From Hafnia paralvei ATCC 29927 (lineage in GTDB: Bacteria > Pseudomonadota > Gammaproteobacteria > Enterobacterales > Enterobacteriaceae): 10,897 nucleotides of DNA. Shown here piece by piece: positions 1-7,178 of this stretch. Position 1 is the stretch's first letter. Every line of letters starts with the position of its first letter. The notes beneath the pieces are model-generated. The model saw only the letters and a program-made list of their open reading frames with translations, was not told the DNA's origin and ran no database searches. A program made the position numbers and the translations under genes. Where the stretch lies: the NCBI RefSeq assembly GCF_001655005.1, contig NZ_LXET01000048.1, forward strand, positions 1-10,897. The letters run 5' to 3'.

Positions 1-23
1 GACTCGGACGCCTGCACAGAGTG

Positions 24-206
24 CATGTAGATTTCAGTGTATTAGGCGTACGAAACCTTACACCATTCCCATGTAGATCTCAGTGCATTAGGCGCACGAA
101 ACCTTACACAATCCCCATGTAGATCTCAGTACATTAGGCGCACGAAACCTTAAACAATCCCCATGTAGATTTCAGTACGTTAGGCGTACAAAACTTCTAT
201 CCCCAT
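24..206 (+). repeat. Tandem array of four 46-bp palindromic (REP-like) units
   Basis: Four direct copies start at 24, 70, 116 and 162, an exact 46-bp period. Each begins CATGTAGAT and carries TTAGGCG near its middle. Each unit is an imperfect palindrome: an outer AGATTTC or AGATCTC arm faces GAAACCT, and an inner GTAC or GTGC arm faces GTAC or GCAC across a loop ATTAGGC (GTTAGGC in unit 4). Units 2 and 4 pair perfectly in the inner stem with different bases (GTGC/GCAC and GTAC/GTAC), which suggests the fold is maintained. A GTAG tetranucleotide at the foot resembles the one found in REP elements mobilised by RAYT transposases; that link is inference. Unit 4 is the most diverged on its right and overlaps the end of the epimerase gene. 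Because the minus-strand transcript of that operon runs into the array, it may protect or end the mRNA. Confidence 0.85.
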
Positions 207-1037
207 AACCAACTCCATATTCTCCCCTTTTCCTAACAACACCAAACCCGGTTGTCCTTCCATATTGTGGGCATCGACTGGATGGCTTTGAGGTTCGAGG
301 CAAATAAACGGTTCATTGGGCATTTGAAACAGCATAAGGTAAGGCACGGAACTACGTATTGTCACCGTTGATTGGTGAGGCGTAACTAAATGAGCAACGC
401 CGTTCCAGCCCGAATAGCCATGGTTCATCCACACGTTGTCAGGCACTTTGGCACAAGAGAAATCAATGTCATCAGGCATGTTTCTCTGCCACGATAGAGG
501 TAAGTGTTTTTCACCTTCAGGCCAATATCCCGAGGAAAAAAACTGTATCTGCGTCTGCGACGTTTTCACAAAGAACGGATGAAATCCCACCCCATACAGC
601 ATAGGTTCTGTACCACAATGCCGCAGCGTCAGATGGGCTGTCAGCCCCTCGTCACTTAGCCGGTAAACCAGCAGAGCCGAATAGTCAAAGCCACAGTCAT
701 GCTGTACTCGTAGCCCTAACGCGATGTGGTTTACGCTGAGATCCTGTAACTGCCAACGTTGCAGCCAACCATCTCCATGTAGGAAAAACATCGGATCCAA
801 TGAGCTATCCGGCAGACAAACCTCTCTCTCACCTAAGCGAAAGCGATTATCTCGCACTCGATTAGCCACCGGAAGCATAGGAAACAGCGCGCTCTCTCCC
901 GGATGCCATCCGGTATTCTCTTGGTAGGCACGTAGAATTTCCCTGCCGCCGTCGAGATCGTCAAAGCTTAAAATCGCCGCCGACTGCGGTGTCACCCGCA
1001 GCCTAAACCGTGAGGTCTCTAAGGTATAAATATCCAT
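180..1037 (-). CDS. yphB: Aldose 1-epimerase (mutarotase), YphB-like
   Basis: A 285-residue cytoplasmic protein of the aldose 1-epimerase family, which interconverts alpha and beta anomers of aldoses. Family landmarks appear in order: VANRVRDNRF (57-66), LHGDGW with a catalytic-type His87, GFHPFF with His153, and CLEP with the probable catalytic Glu248. There is no signal peptide. Length and the motifs LHGDGW, SGYW and GWNG match E. coli YphB as I remember it (about 290 residues) better than the longer GalM. The start ATG overlaps the stop of the upstream symporter gene (TAATG, 1-nt overlap). No good Shine-Dalgarno precedes it, so translational coupling is likely. The last codons (V-L-Y-A-stop) lie inside the fourth palindromic unit, so the C-terminus appears to be repeat-derived. 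Epimerase function is fairly sure; the sugar is unknown. Confidence 0.85.
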   Translation of the reverse strand: MDIYTLETSRFRLRVTPQSAAILSFDDLDGGREILRAYQENTGWHPGESALFPMLPVANRVRDNRFRLGEREVCLPDSSLDPMFFLHGDGWLQRWQLQDLSVNHIALGLRVQHDCGFDYSALLVYRLSDEGLTAHLTLRHCGTEPMLYGVGFHPFFVKTSQTQIQFFSSGYWPEGEKHLPLSWQRNMPDDIDFSCAKVPDNVWMNHGYSGWNGVAHLVTPHQSTVTIRSSVPYLMLFQMPNEPFICLEPQSHPVDAHNMEGQPGLVLLGKGENMELVMGIEVLYA

Positions 1038-2467
1038 TATGCTTGCTTCACATTATGCTCTGCGGGTTTCGTGCTCCCAGCTAATTGACGCTCCAAAGCT
1101 TCAAGCGTGACACCTTTGGTTTCAGGCACATTACGCAATACGAACACGAATCCAAGCGCGCAAATAATGCCATACAGCAAGAAGCTTCCTGCGGCCCCTA
1201 AGCTGGCATTTAATAGAGGGAAGGTATAGGTAAGCAAGAAACAGGCAATCCAAAGCGCCAGCGTCCCTACTGACATCGCCATGCCGCGCACGCGATTAGG
1301 GAAAATCTCAGACAATAGAACCCAAGTAACAGGCGCAAGCGTCAGTGCATAAATGGCAATGGCGGCTAAAACCAGCAACAGTACAGGTAGCCCCATGATG
1401 CTCAAGGCATAAGCGCCAGCAATCAGAACATAGATCACGGTCAGCCCTGAAGCACCGAGTAACATCAATTTGCGCCGTCCCAACTTGTCCACCAGCGGCA
1501 AAGCAATGATGGTAAAAATCAGGTTGATAAGGCCAGTCGCCACTATCGATTTCAACGTGCTGTTAATATCAAAACCGGCCGAAGCGAAGATCTCCTGCGC
1601 ATAGTTGAAGATCACGTTGATCCCGCACCACTGTTGGAAAACGGCCAGCACGATCCCAATCAAAATGATCGGCCTAACTCGAGGGTTGAGCAGTTCGCTC
1701 GCCGCAACCTTTTGCGTATTAGCCCCTAGCGTTGCGCGAATATCGGTGAGCGTTGCCCGTGCATATTCAACGCTGCCAATTCGGCGTAACATGCGCTCGG
1801 CTTTATCCTGTTTGCCCGCTTTTGCCAGCCAACGTGGAGACTCAGGCACTAAGAACATCAGCAATAAGAACAATATAGCCGGAACCAACTCTGCGCCAAA
1901 CATCCAACGCCAGCCAGCTTGCCCATTCCAACTTTGCAGAATATCTTGCATGGTTGCCGAACTGGCAACCGGCTCTGCAATCATCAGGTTTACCAGCTGT
2001 GCTGCAAGAACGCCGATCACAATCGTGAGTTGGTTAATCGCCACAAATTTCCCGCGTTTTTCCGCAGGGCTAACTTCGGCGATATACATCGGGCTCAGCG
2101 CAGAGGCTAAGCCAATGCCCACACCGCCTACGATGCGATAAAACACGAACCAGTCGAAATCCGTAGCAACCGCGGTTCCCCATGCCGAAGCAGAAAACAA
2201 AACCGCAGAGATAATCAGCGGCAGCTTGCGACCAAAACGGTCGGCGCACCAGCCTGAAATCAGTGCGCCAAAGACACAGCCGGCTAATGCCGAACTCATC
2301 GCCCATCCTGATTGGGCGGGATCGGTAATACCAAAATAGGCTTCGTAAAACGGTTTTGCACCGCCAATCACTACCCAGTCATAACCGAACAGTAGCCCAC
2401 CACAGGCGGCAACCAAACATATCATCCAGACATAAGACATATTGAGATGGTTCTGCGTGTTTTTCAT
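1037..2467 (-). CDS. MFS sugar/H+ symporter, XylE-like sugar porter family
   Basis: A 476-residue inner-membrane protein of the sugar porter family of the major facilitator superfamily, with about 12 predicted membrane helices. Signature motifs are GGLLFGYD (23-30, Asp30 being the proton-coupling position), CADRFGRK (74-81), LSPMYIAE (124-131), PESPRWL (208-214), QQWCGIN (278-284), DKLGRRK (327-333) and PETKG (448-452). Aligned by eye to E. coli XylE, the sugar-contact residues Gln168, Gln288, Gln289, Asn294 and Trp392 are kept as Gln146, Gln278, Gln279, Asn284 and Trp382. Positions 175, 298 and 415 become Val153, Asn288 and Leu405, so the substrate may not be D-xylose. The start is supported by AAGGTGA five bases upstream of the ATG. 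It lies 80 bp downstream of yphG and overlaps the epimerase gene, so it is probably the uptake step of this locus. Confidence 0.9.
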   Translation of the reverse strand: MKNTQNHLNMSYVWMICLVAACGGLLFGYDWVVIGGAKPFYEAYFGITDPAQSGWAMSSALAGCVFGALISGWCADRFGRKLPLIISAVLFSASAWGTAVATDFDWFVFYRIVGGVGIGLASALSPMYIAEVSPAEKRGKFVAINQLTIVIGVLAAQLVNLMIAEPVASSATMQDILQSWNGQAGWRWMFGAELVPAILFLLLMFLVPESPRWLAKAGKQDKAERMLRRIGSVEYARATLTDIRATLGANTQKVAASELLNPRVRPIILIGIVLAVFQQWCGINVIFNYAQEIFASAGFDINSTLKSIVATGLINLIFTIIALPLVDKLGRRKLMLLGASGLTVIYVLIAGAYALSIMGLPVLLLVLAAIAIYALTLAPVTWVLLSEIFPNRVRGMAMSVGTLALWIACFLLTYTFPLLNASLGAAGSFLLYGIICALGFVFVLRNVPETKGVTLEALERQLAGSTKPAEHNVKQA

Positions 2468-2521
2468 TTTTTCACCTTATCGTTATCTTGTAGGGAACAG
2501 GCTTACGCAGTCATTAGAAAT

Positions 2522-2539
2522 AGGCCACCGCGGTGGCCT
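2522..2539. other. Perfect 18-bp palindrome between yphG and the symporter gene
   Basis: AGGCCACCGCGGTGGCCT is fully self-complementary. As RNA it can fold into a 7-bp GC-rich stem with a CGCG loop. It sits just after the yphG stop and about 55 bp before the symporter start, in an 80-bp gap. On the minus strand it is followed by ATTTCTAATG, not a clear U-tract, so a strong intrinsic terminator is unlikely. It could be a partial terminator or processing/stability hairpin that sets the yphG-to-symporter ratio, or a protein binding site. Confidence 0.6.
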
Positions 2540-2547
2540 GTTATGGC

Positions 2548-5500
2548 TTAGCCATTAAAAACACCGGTCTGTAGCGCCAAACGCAATAAATGCGCCTTAT
2601 CGTGAGCCGGATTACGCTCAAGCAACCGATCGGTAAGACGTACAAAGCTCGCTTCATCGCCCAAGCCTAAATACCCTAATGCCTCAACCCACAGGCAATG
2701 TTGGATATGCTGTTCCTGTGCCGAGGCATCTAGCACAATCAGATCGGGCAGCGAGACGGCAAAGAAATCCGGTTCGGAGGCGTCGTTGCGGTGCTGATTT
2801 GCCCAATCCACCATGAATTGGAATTGCTGCTGAGCCTGAGCCTTTTCCCCTAGATGCACCGCCGCCATTGCCTGATAAAACAGATAATCTACCGGTTGAT
2901 CGTTGTAATAACGGCCTTCGCTAAGAACCGATCCCCCTTGTAATGCACGTTGCAAAGCTAACTGCATGTGTTCTGTGTCTTGCATCTGTTCGGCGCAAAC
3001 CGCCAGTAAGTACCAGATGTCGTTATCGCTTTGCCCAACCAAACGCCCTTCCCCAAGATTGGCTGGGTAACTGAGTGACTGGTGCAAAACGTCATACGCC
3101 TCGGCAAAGTGCCGCTCTTTCATCAACGCCAAAGCACGACGCTGATGATTAATTAAAAATTGCCCAGTAACTTTGCCCTCGCCGCCTTCCCAAGGGTGGA
3201 ACTGACGACGCCAAAGGATCTCTGCCGCGGCGTCCGTTTTGTTATGGATGTGATAAAGGCTAAGCAGTTCTGCGGTGAGATCGTCGCGCTTAAGTGCCAC
3301 GTCACGGCGCTCATCCAGCAAACGCAAACGCTGTTCGGTCGGCACCGCCATCCGTTTTTGCAGATAACTAAATTCGAATAGCAGGCGCGGATTTTCGGGT
3401 TCAAGATCCAGTGCTCGCTGGAAATAACGAGTAGCACCTTCAGCATCATCTTGTTTATTGAAGGCATAAATCCCTAATACGCGATGCAGCGCGGCAAAGT
3501 TTGGCATTTGCTGTAGCGCAAATAGCCAGCAAGACTCCGCCTGATCGTAACGACGTTTGCTGTAGAAGAAGCATCCCAGCAAATATTGAGCAAAGCCGTC
3601 TTGTGGGAGGCGTTGCAGAATGGCAACCTCATCCAAGGTGTTAGGGAATCTGACTTTTAGGCCAAAATTATCGCGAGCCTGCTGTAAATACTGGCTACGA
3701 TCCTGGGTATCTTGTGTCAGCGCAGCACGGTAAAGCAGCGGTAAAGATTCTGGGTTATCCAACAAATCCAACAACGCTAATGCATCGTTTTCACATCCCA
3801 AACTCATCAGCCAGCCGGCTAATACACAGGAATTTATTCCTCTCGCTCCCGCGATAGTTTTGAATGCATCAACGTTATTGTTCAGTAGCGACTGCATATA
3901 CAGCAAAGCGTAGCTAAGCGGATACTGTACAAGCTGCGCCGCGACATATTCCTTGGCCTGCTCGTTCTGACCTAAACGCTGTAAAATGAGCGCCTTTAGC
4001 CCCATTGCCAGATTGTTTGCCCCGTTGAAAATCAGGCTCTGATTAACAAATGCCAACGCCTGTTCTAACTCACCTTTACGCAGTGCTAAACGCGACAAGG
4101 CATAAAATGCGGCGTCGCGACAGTTGCCGCTCCATGTCGCCTTAAAGTAATCATCGTAGGCCTGCGTTTCACGGCCCAGCTTTTCGCGGGCAGAACCGCG
4201 TAACATGCTCGCCTGACCGCATTGGGGATTTTTATTCCAACGTTGAGCACGCTGCAACGCGGCGTCGGCATAAAATTCGGCCCGTTCAAAGTTGGCGCGG
4301 TTAAACTCCAGCGTCGCTAACGCGACATTACAGCGATAGTCCTGAGGATCTATTTCCAAAGCTCGTTGGTAATAATCAAAAGCAGAGCGACTCGCATGCA
4401 GATACTGTTCCAGATGCTGACCAATGAAATACAGCTCATCGGTGTTAGTGAGTTCTTGTGGTTTTTGCGGAGCACTGGCCGCCTGTGGTAGCGGCATTTC
4501 TTCAGGGACATGCTCTAAGTAACTGATAATCTCGCGGCCATCGCTATCCCGCAGAGAAAGTGTCAGACGTGCCGAAGAGCGGTCCGGCAACGCGTGTAAC
4601 CACGATTGCGCAGGAGAGAACGTCAGTGATTCACGGAAAATCTCTTTATCGTCGGCACTGACGACAAGCGTGACATTATCAAGCGGGGCTATCGCGTAGA
4701 GGCCAAGCTGTATCTCGCCATGATGCCGTTCCAGCTTGATTGCCGCCTGCGTATTCGCATTCTGCAAGGTTCCCAACCGGCTGTACGGCAGAAAGTTCTG
4801 TACGAAGACCTTCTCTTCATAAGGTGCAAGCCAAGTAAAATCCGGTTGGTTGTCGGTGAATACGCCGGTCATTAGCTCGATATAAGGCCCGTTGTGATCG
4901 GTTAAGTTACGATCCCACGCTAAACCAAAATCACAGTTGCCCCACGTCCACTGCTTTTTCCCCGGAGAAACATGGTGATCGGCGATATGCAGTAAGCCTC
5001 CCTGTTCGCCGTGATGGTAAGCGCCAACAAAGTCATAATCTGATTTATCCGCCATATACGACGTTGGTACGGGGATATTCTTGTAGCGAGAGATATCGAC
5101 CCCAGCCGAATAATCCACCTTGTAATAGGTTCCGGTCGCCATTGGGAAGGCAGAAACATCGCGCTTACCGTGGTCATAAACAGCCGTCACATCCGGTGGG
5201 AATACGCTTTGATGATCGTCCCCTCCTTTCACTGCGGGGTTCGCCCACCACAAGAAGTGGCGAGGCGTGGGGTTGCCGTTAAAAACTTTGCCGGTAATCT
5301 CGATCAGCGCTTTTTGCGGATACAGCCTAAAACCGGTCATGACCTGCAAACCACGCATCGGCTCGACTTCACCTAACCAAACGGTTTTACTGCCGTCATC
5401 CTGATGGCTAAAAGTCACATCGACCGGCATAAAGGTGGTTGGGCGATGATGCTGCGGCCAGTTAAACTCAATGCCACCGGAAATCCACGGCCCGACTAGC

Positions 5501-5817
5501 CCCACCAGAGCCGGTTTAATCACCTCGTTGTAATAGACAAAATCACGCTGCATTACTTTGTCGTATGCACGATGAATTCGCCCTCCCAGCTCGGGCAGCA
5601 GCATCACCCGAATAAAATCATTTTCTAGCCATACTGCTTGGTATTCACGGTCCTCGCACTCGCCGGTTAAGGTATCGATTACGCCATAGGGATAAACCGC
5701 GCCAGAAGAGCCTTGATAGACACGCTTCTCTAAAAACATCGGGTTAGGATCTTCCGCGCCGATGCGATAGGTCGGTAAAGTCACACTTTCTTGCCAAACT
5801 TTGACGTCGCCGTACAT
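2548..5817 (-). CDS. yphG: YphG-like protein: DUF5107 (mutarotase-like) domain plus TPR repeats
   Basis: A 1089-residue protein matching E. coli YphG (about 1090 residues), whose biochemical role is not established to my knowledge. Residues ~15-350 form a beta-rich domain of the DUF5107 type, with LLPELGGRIHRAYD (73-86) and a conserved-looking block GGIEFNWPQHHRP (114-126). The first block resembles the pattern seen in galactose-mutarotase-like folds. A linker region (~360-450) leads to many TPR helices from ~460 to the end, for example FDYYQRALEIDPQDY (480-494) and YFQRALDLEPENP in the later part. No signal peptide or membrane segment is seen, so it is probably cytosolic. The reading frame is open to 5910, but I chose the ATG at 5817. 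It has GGAG eight bases upstream, gives the expected length, and avoids running into the divergent regulator gene. It is first in the operon with the sugar symporter and epimerase, so a role in sugar metabolism or its regulation is inferred. Confidence 0.85.
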   Translation of the reverse strand: MYGDVKVWQESVTLPTYRIGAEDPNPMFLEKRVYQGSSGAVYPYGVIDTLTGECEDREYQAVWLENDFIRVMLLPELGGRIHRAYDKVMQRDFVYYNEVIKPALVGLVGPWISGGIEFNWPQHHRPTTFMPVDVTFSHQDDGSKTVWLGEVEPMRGLQVMTGFRLYPQKALIEITGKVFNGNPTPRHFLWWANPAVKGGDDHQSVFPPDVTAVYDHGKRDVSAFPMATGTYYKVDYSAGVDISRYKNIPVPTSYMADKSDYDFVGAYHHGEQGGLLHIADHHVSPGKKQWTWGNCDFGLAWDRNLTDHNGPYIELMTGVFTDNQPDFTWLAPYEEKVFVQNFLPYSRLGTLQNANTQAAIKLERHHGEIQLGLYAIAPLDNVTLVVSADDKEIFRESLTFSPAQSWLHALPDRSSARLTLSLRDSDGREIISYLEHVPEEMPLPQAASAPQKPQELTNTDELYFIGQHLEQYLHASRSAFDYYQRALEIDPQDYRCNVALATLEFNRANFERAEFYADAALQRAQRWNKNPQCGQASMLRGSAREKLGRETQAYDDYFKATWSGNCRDAAFYALSRLALRKGELEQALAFVNQSLIFNGANNLAMGLKALILQRLGQNEQAKEYVAAQLVQYPLSYALLYMQSLLNNNVDAFKTIAGARGINSCVLAGWLMSLGCENDALALLDLLDNPESLPLLYRAALTQDTQDRSQYLQQARDNFGLKVRFPNTLDEVAILQRLPQDGFAQYLLGCFFYSKRRYDQAESCWLFALQQMPNFAALHRVLGIYAFNKQDDAEGATRYFQRALDLEPENPRLLFEFSYLQKRMAVPTEQRLRLLDERRDVALKRDDLTAELLSLYHIHNKTDAAAEILWRRQFHPWEGGEGKVTGQFLINHQRRALALMKERHFAEAYDVLHQSLSYPANLGEGRLVGQSDNDIWYLLAVCAEQMQDTEHMQLALQRALQGGSVLSEGRYYNDQPVDYLFYQAMAAVHLGEKAQAQQQFQFMVDWANQHRNDASEPDFFAVSLPDLIVLDASAQEQHIQHCLWVEALGYLGLGDEASFVRLTDRLLERNPAHDKAHLLRLALQTGVFNG

Positions 5818-5933
5818 TTCTGCGTCTCCAGTAAAAAAATGACAGTGAACTAAGGTATGTTGGCAGTGTATGGGAGACGTTTTTTTCCGTTGTGATGAAA
5901 GCTCACGCAATACAGTTAACGGAGTTAAGTGAA
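5818..5933. promoter_or_regulatory. Divergent control region between yphG and yphH
   Basis: This 116-bp gap must hold the promoters of both the yphG operon and the ROK regulator. Two symmetric signals are visible. An inverted 7-mer, CGTCTCC at 5823-5829 and GGAGACG at 5873-5879, has centres 50 bp apart (about five helical turns); its left arm contains the yphG Shine-Dalgarno. A direct repeat CAGTG at 5843-5847 and 5864-5868 is spaced 21 bp (two turns). A-rich (5832-5839) and T-rich (5880-5886) tracts lie inside and beside these. I could not assign confident -35/-10 boxes. ROK repressors commonly bind near their own divergent promoter, so an operator for YphH here is likely, but the exact site is inference. 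Confidence 0.5.
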
Positions 5934-7178
5934 ATGTTTGATCTTGGACTGAATAATCAGCGGGTACGTCACCTTAACAAGCGAATATTACTGGCGCTTA
6001 TTTATCGTTATAAACATGCGAGTAAATCGATGCTGGCGCAGCAGACCGGCCTGTCGATCCCTGCAATCGGCAAAATTCTTGAAGAGCTGATGGACGATGG
6101 CAAAATCGAGCACTCCGATCGCATGCTCAGCAGCCGCGGCCTCAGCGGCGGTTGTTACCAAATTCCCATCAATAATTCGCTGATTCTCTGCATGAACGTG
6201 ACGCCAAACTGTATTGAGAGCCAACTGGTCAACAGCCAAATTTTGCCTCTGGGCGAATATCAATTTGCGGCTGTTTCAGCCCCTCATCCACAAGCCTTAT
6301 TAGCTGCTATCGAGCAGGTTTATTACCAACAGCGAAAGCTGCATCCGCAGCGAACCATTCAGCTAGCGCTAGCCATTCATGGACAAGTCGATCCCGTGAC
6401 CGGCGTTTCGCAAAATATGCCGCAGGCGCCGTGGAAAGAGCACATCGAAATGAAATACCTGCTAGAAGAGAAGCTAAAAACCCGTGTGCTGTTAGACAAC
6501 GACTGCGTGATGTTGGCGCTGGCTGAGAAATGGCAAAACGCCGACAATCCGCAGGATTTCTGCGTCATCAACGTGGATTACGGGATTGGCTCATCCTTCG
6601 TCATCAACCAACAAATTTACCGTGGCAGCCTATATGGCAGCGGGCAGATTGGGCACACCATTGTCAATCCCGACGGAGTGGCCTGCGATTGTGGACGCTA
6701 TGGCTGCTTGGAAACGGTAGCCTCACTTTCCGCACTTAAAAAGCGTGCCCGTATTTGGCTGAAATCTCAGCCACAAAACAATACTCACCAAAGCAACATT
6801 CACCAAAGTAATACTCAACAAAGCAATATCCAAACCGATTGGGATTCGCTGAGTAGTAAGCATTTGATTGAGCGATATCAACAGGGGGATCTTCAGGTTC
6901 AAGCGTGGGTCGATAACGCCGCGAGCGCAATAGGTCTGAGCCTGTATAACTTTCTCAATATACTGAATATCAACCGGATCTATTTTTACGGTCGTAGCTG
7001 TGCCTTTGGCGATCGCTGGCTAAACGCAATCATGCGCCAAACGGGGTTCAACCCTTTCGATCCCGCCGATCCCAATATGACCAACGCAACACGTATCGGA
7101 TTCGGTCAGCTCAGCCGACCGCAGCAGATTATGGGTATCGGTTATTTGTATGCAGAAAAGGCGCTAGAGAATGTGTAG
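5934..7178 (+). CDS. yphH: ROK-family transcriptional regulator, YphH-like
   Basis: A 414-residue regulator of the NagC/Mlc (ROK) type. A winged helix-turn-helix spans ~15-75 (KSMLAQQTGLSIPAIGKILEE region). The ROK domain follows, with DND (188-190), a glycine-rich VDYGIGSS (214-221), QIGH (238-241) and the zinc motif CDCGRYGC (251-258, with His241 as likely fourth ligand). The sugar-contacting Glu of the usual ExGH motif is Gln238 here. Residues 283-300 are a low-complexity insert of five-residue repeats (NTHQS, NIHQS, NTQQS, NIQ). The frame also offers GTG/ATG starts at 5892/5895, but only the ATG at 5934 has a Shine-Dalgarno (GGAG, nine bases before). The gene diverges from yphG, so it probably controls that operon in response to its sugar or a derivative. 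Confidence 0.85.
   Translation: MFDLGLNNQRVRHLNKRILLALIYRYKHASKSMLAQQTGLSIPAIGKILEELMDDGKIEHSDRMLSSRGLSGGCYQIPINNSLILCMNVTPNCIESQLVNSQILPLGEYQFAAVSAPHPQALLAAIEQVYYQQRKLHPQRTIQLALAIHGQVDPVTGVSQNMPQAPWKEHIEMKYLLEEKLKTRVLLDNDCVMLALAEKWQNADNPQDFCVINVDYGIGSSFVINQQIYRGSLYGSGQIGHTIVNPDGVACDCGRYGCLETVASLSALKKRARIWLKSQPQNNTHQSNIHQSNTQQSNIQTDWDSLSSKHLIERYQQGDLQVQAWVDNAASAIGLSLYNFLNILNINRIYFYGRSCAFGDRWLNAIMRQTGFNPFDPADPNMTNATRIGFGQLSRPQQIMGIGYLYAEKALENV
6780..6833 (+). repeat. 15-bp in-frame tandem repeat inside yphH
   Basis: About 3.6 copies of an imperfect 15-mer (AATACTCACCAAAGC, AACATTCACCAAAGT, AATACTCAACAAAGC, AATATCCAA) encode residues 283-300 of the regulator as Asn/Gln/His/Ser-rich pentapeptides. 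The unit is a multiple of three, so slippage would change loop length without breaking the frame. It lies just after the zinc motif, in a region likely to be a surface loop. Confidence 0.85.

Noticed and set aside
24..206. CRISPR-like regular repeat spacing
   Set aside because: The whole 46-bp period is conserved, including the part that would be a spacer, and there are no unique spacers or cas genes. It is a tandem palindromic repeat.
1605..2141. 178-codon plus-strand open frame opposite the symporter gene
   Set aside because: Antisense shadow of a clearly coding membrane protein; no family motifs.
3153..3467. 104-codon minus-strand frame within yphG
   Set aside because: Overlaps yphG in another frame on the same strand and has no recognisable domain; the TPR frame is continuous there.
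5818..5910. Longer yphG start at 5910 (31 extra residues)
   Set aside because: The extension overlaps the regulatory gap and reaches the upstream part of the divergent gene, lacks a good ribosome site, and exceeds the usual family length. The ATG at 5817 has GGAG at proper spacing.
5892..5933. GTG/ATG start of yphH at 5892/5895
   Set aside because: No Shine-Dalgarno at useful distance; the ATG at 5934 has GGAG nine bases upstream. The longer form cannot be fully excluded.
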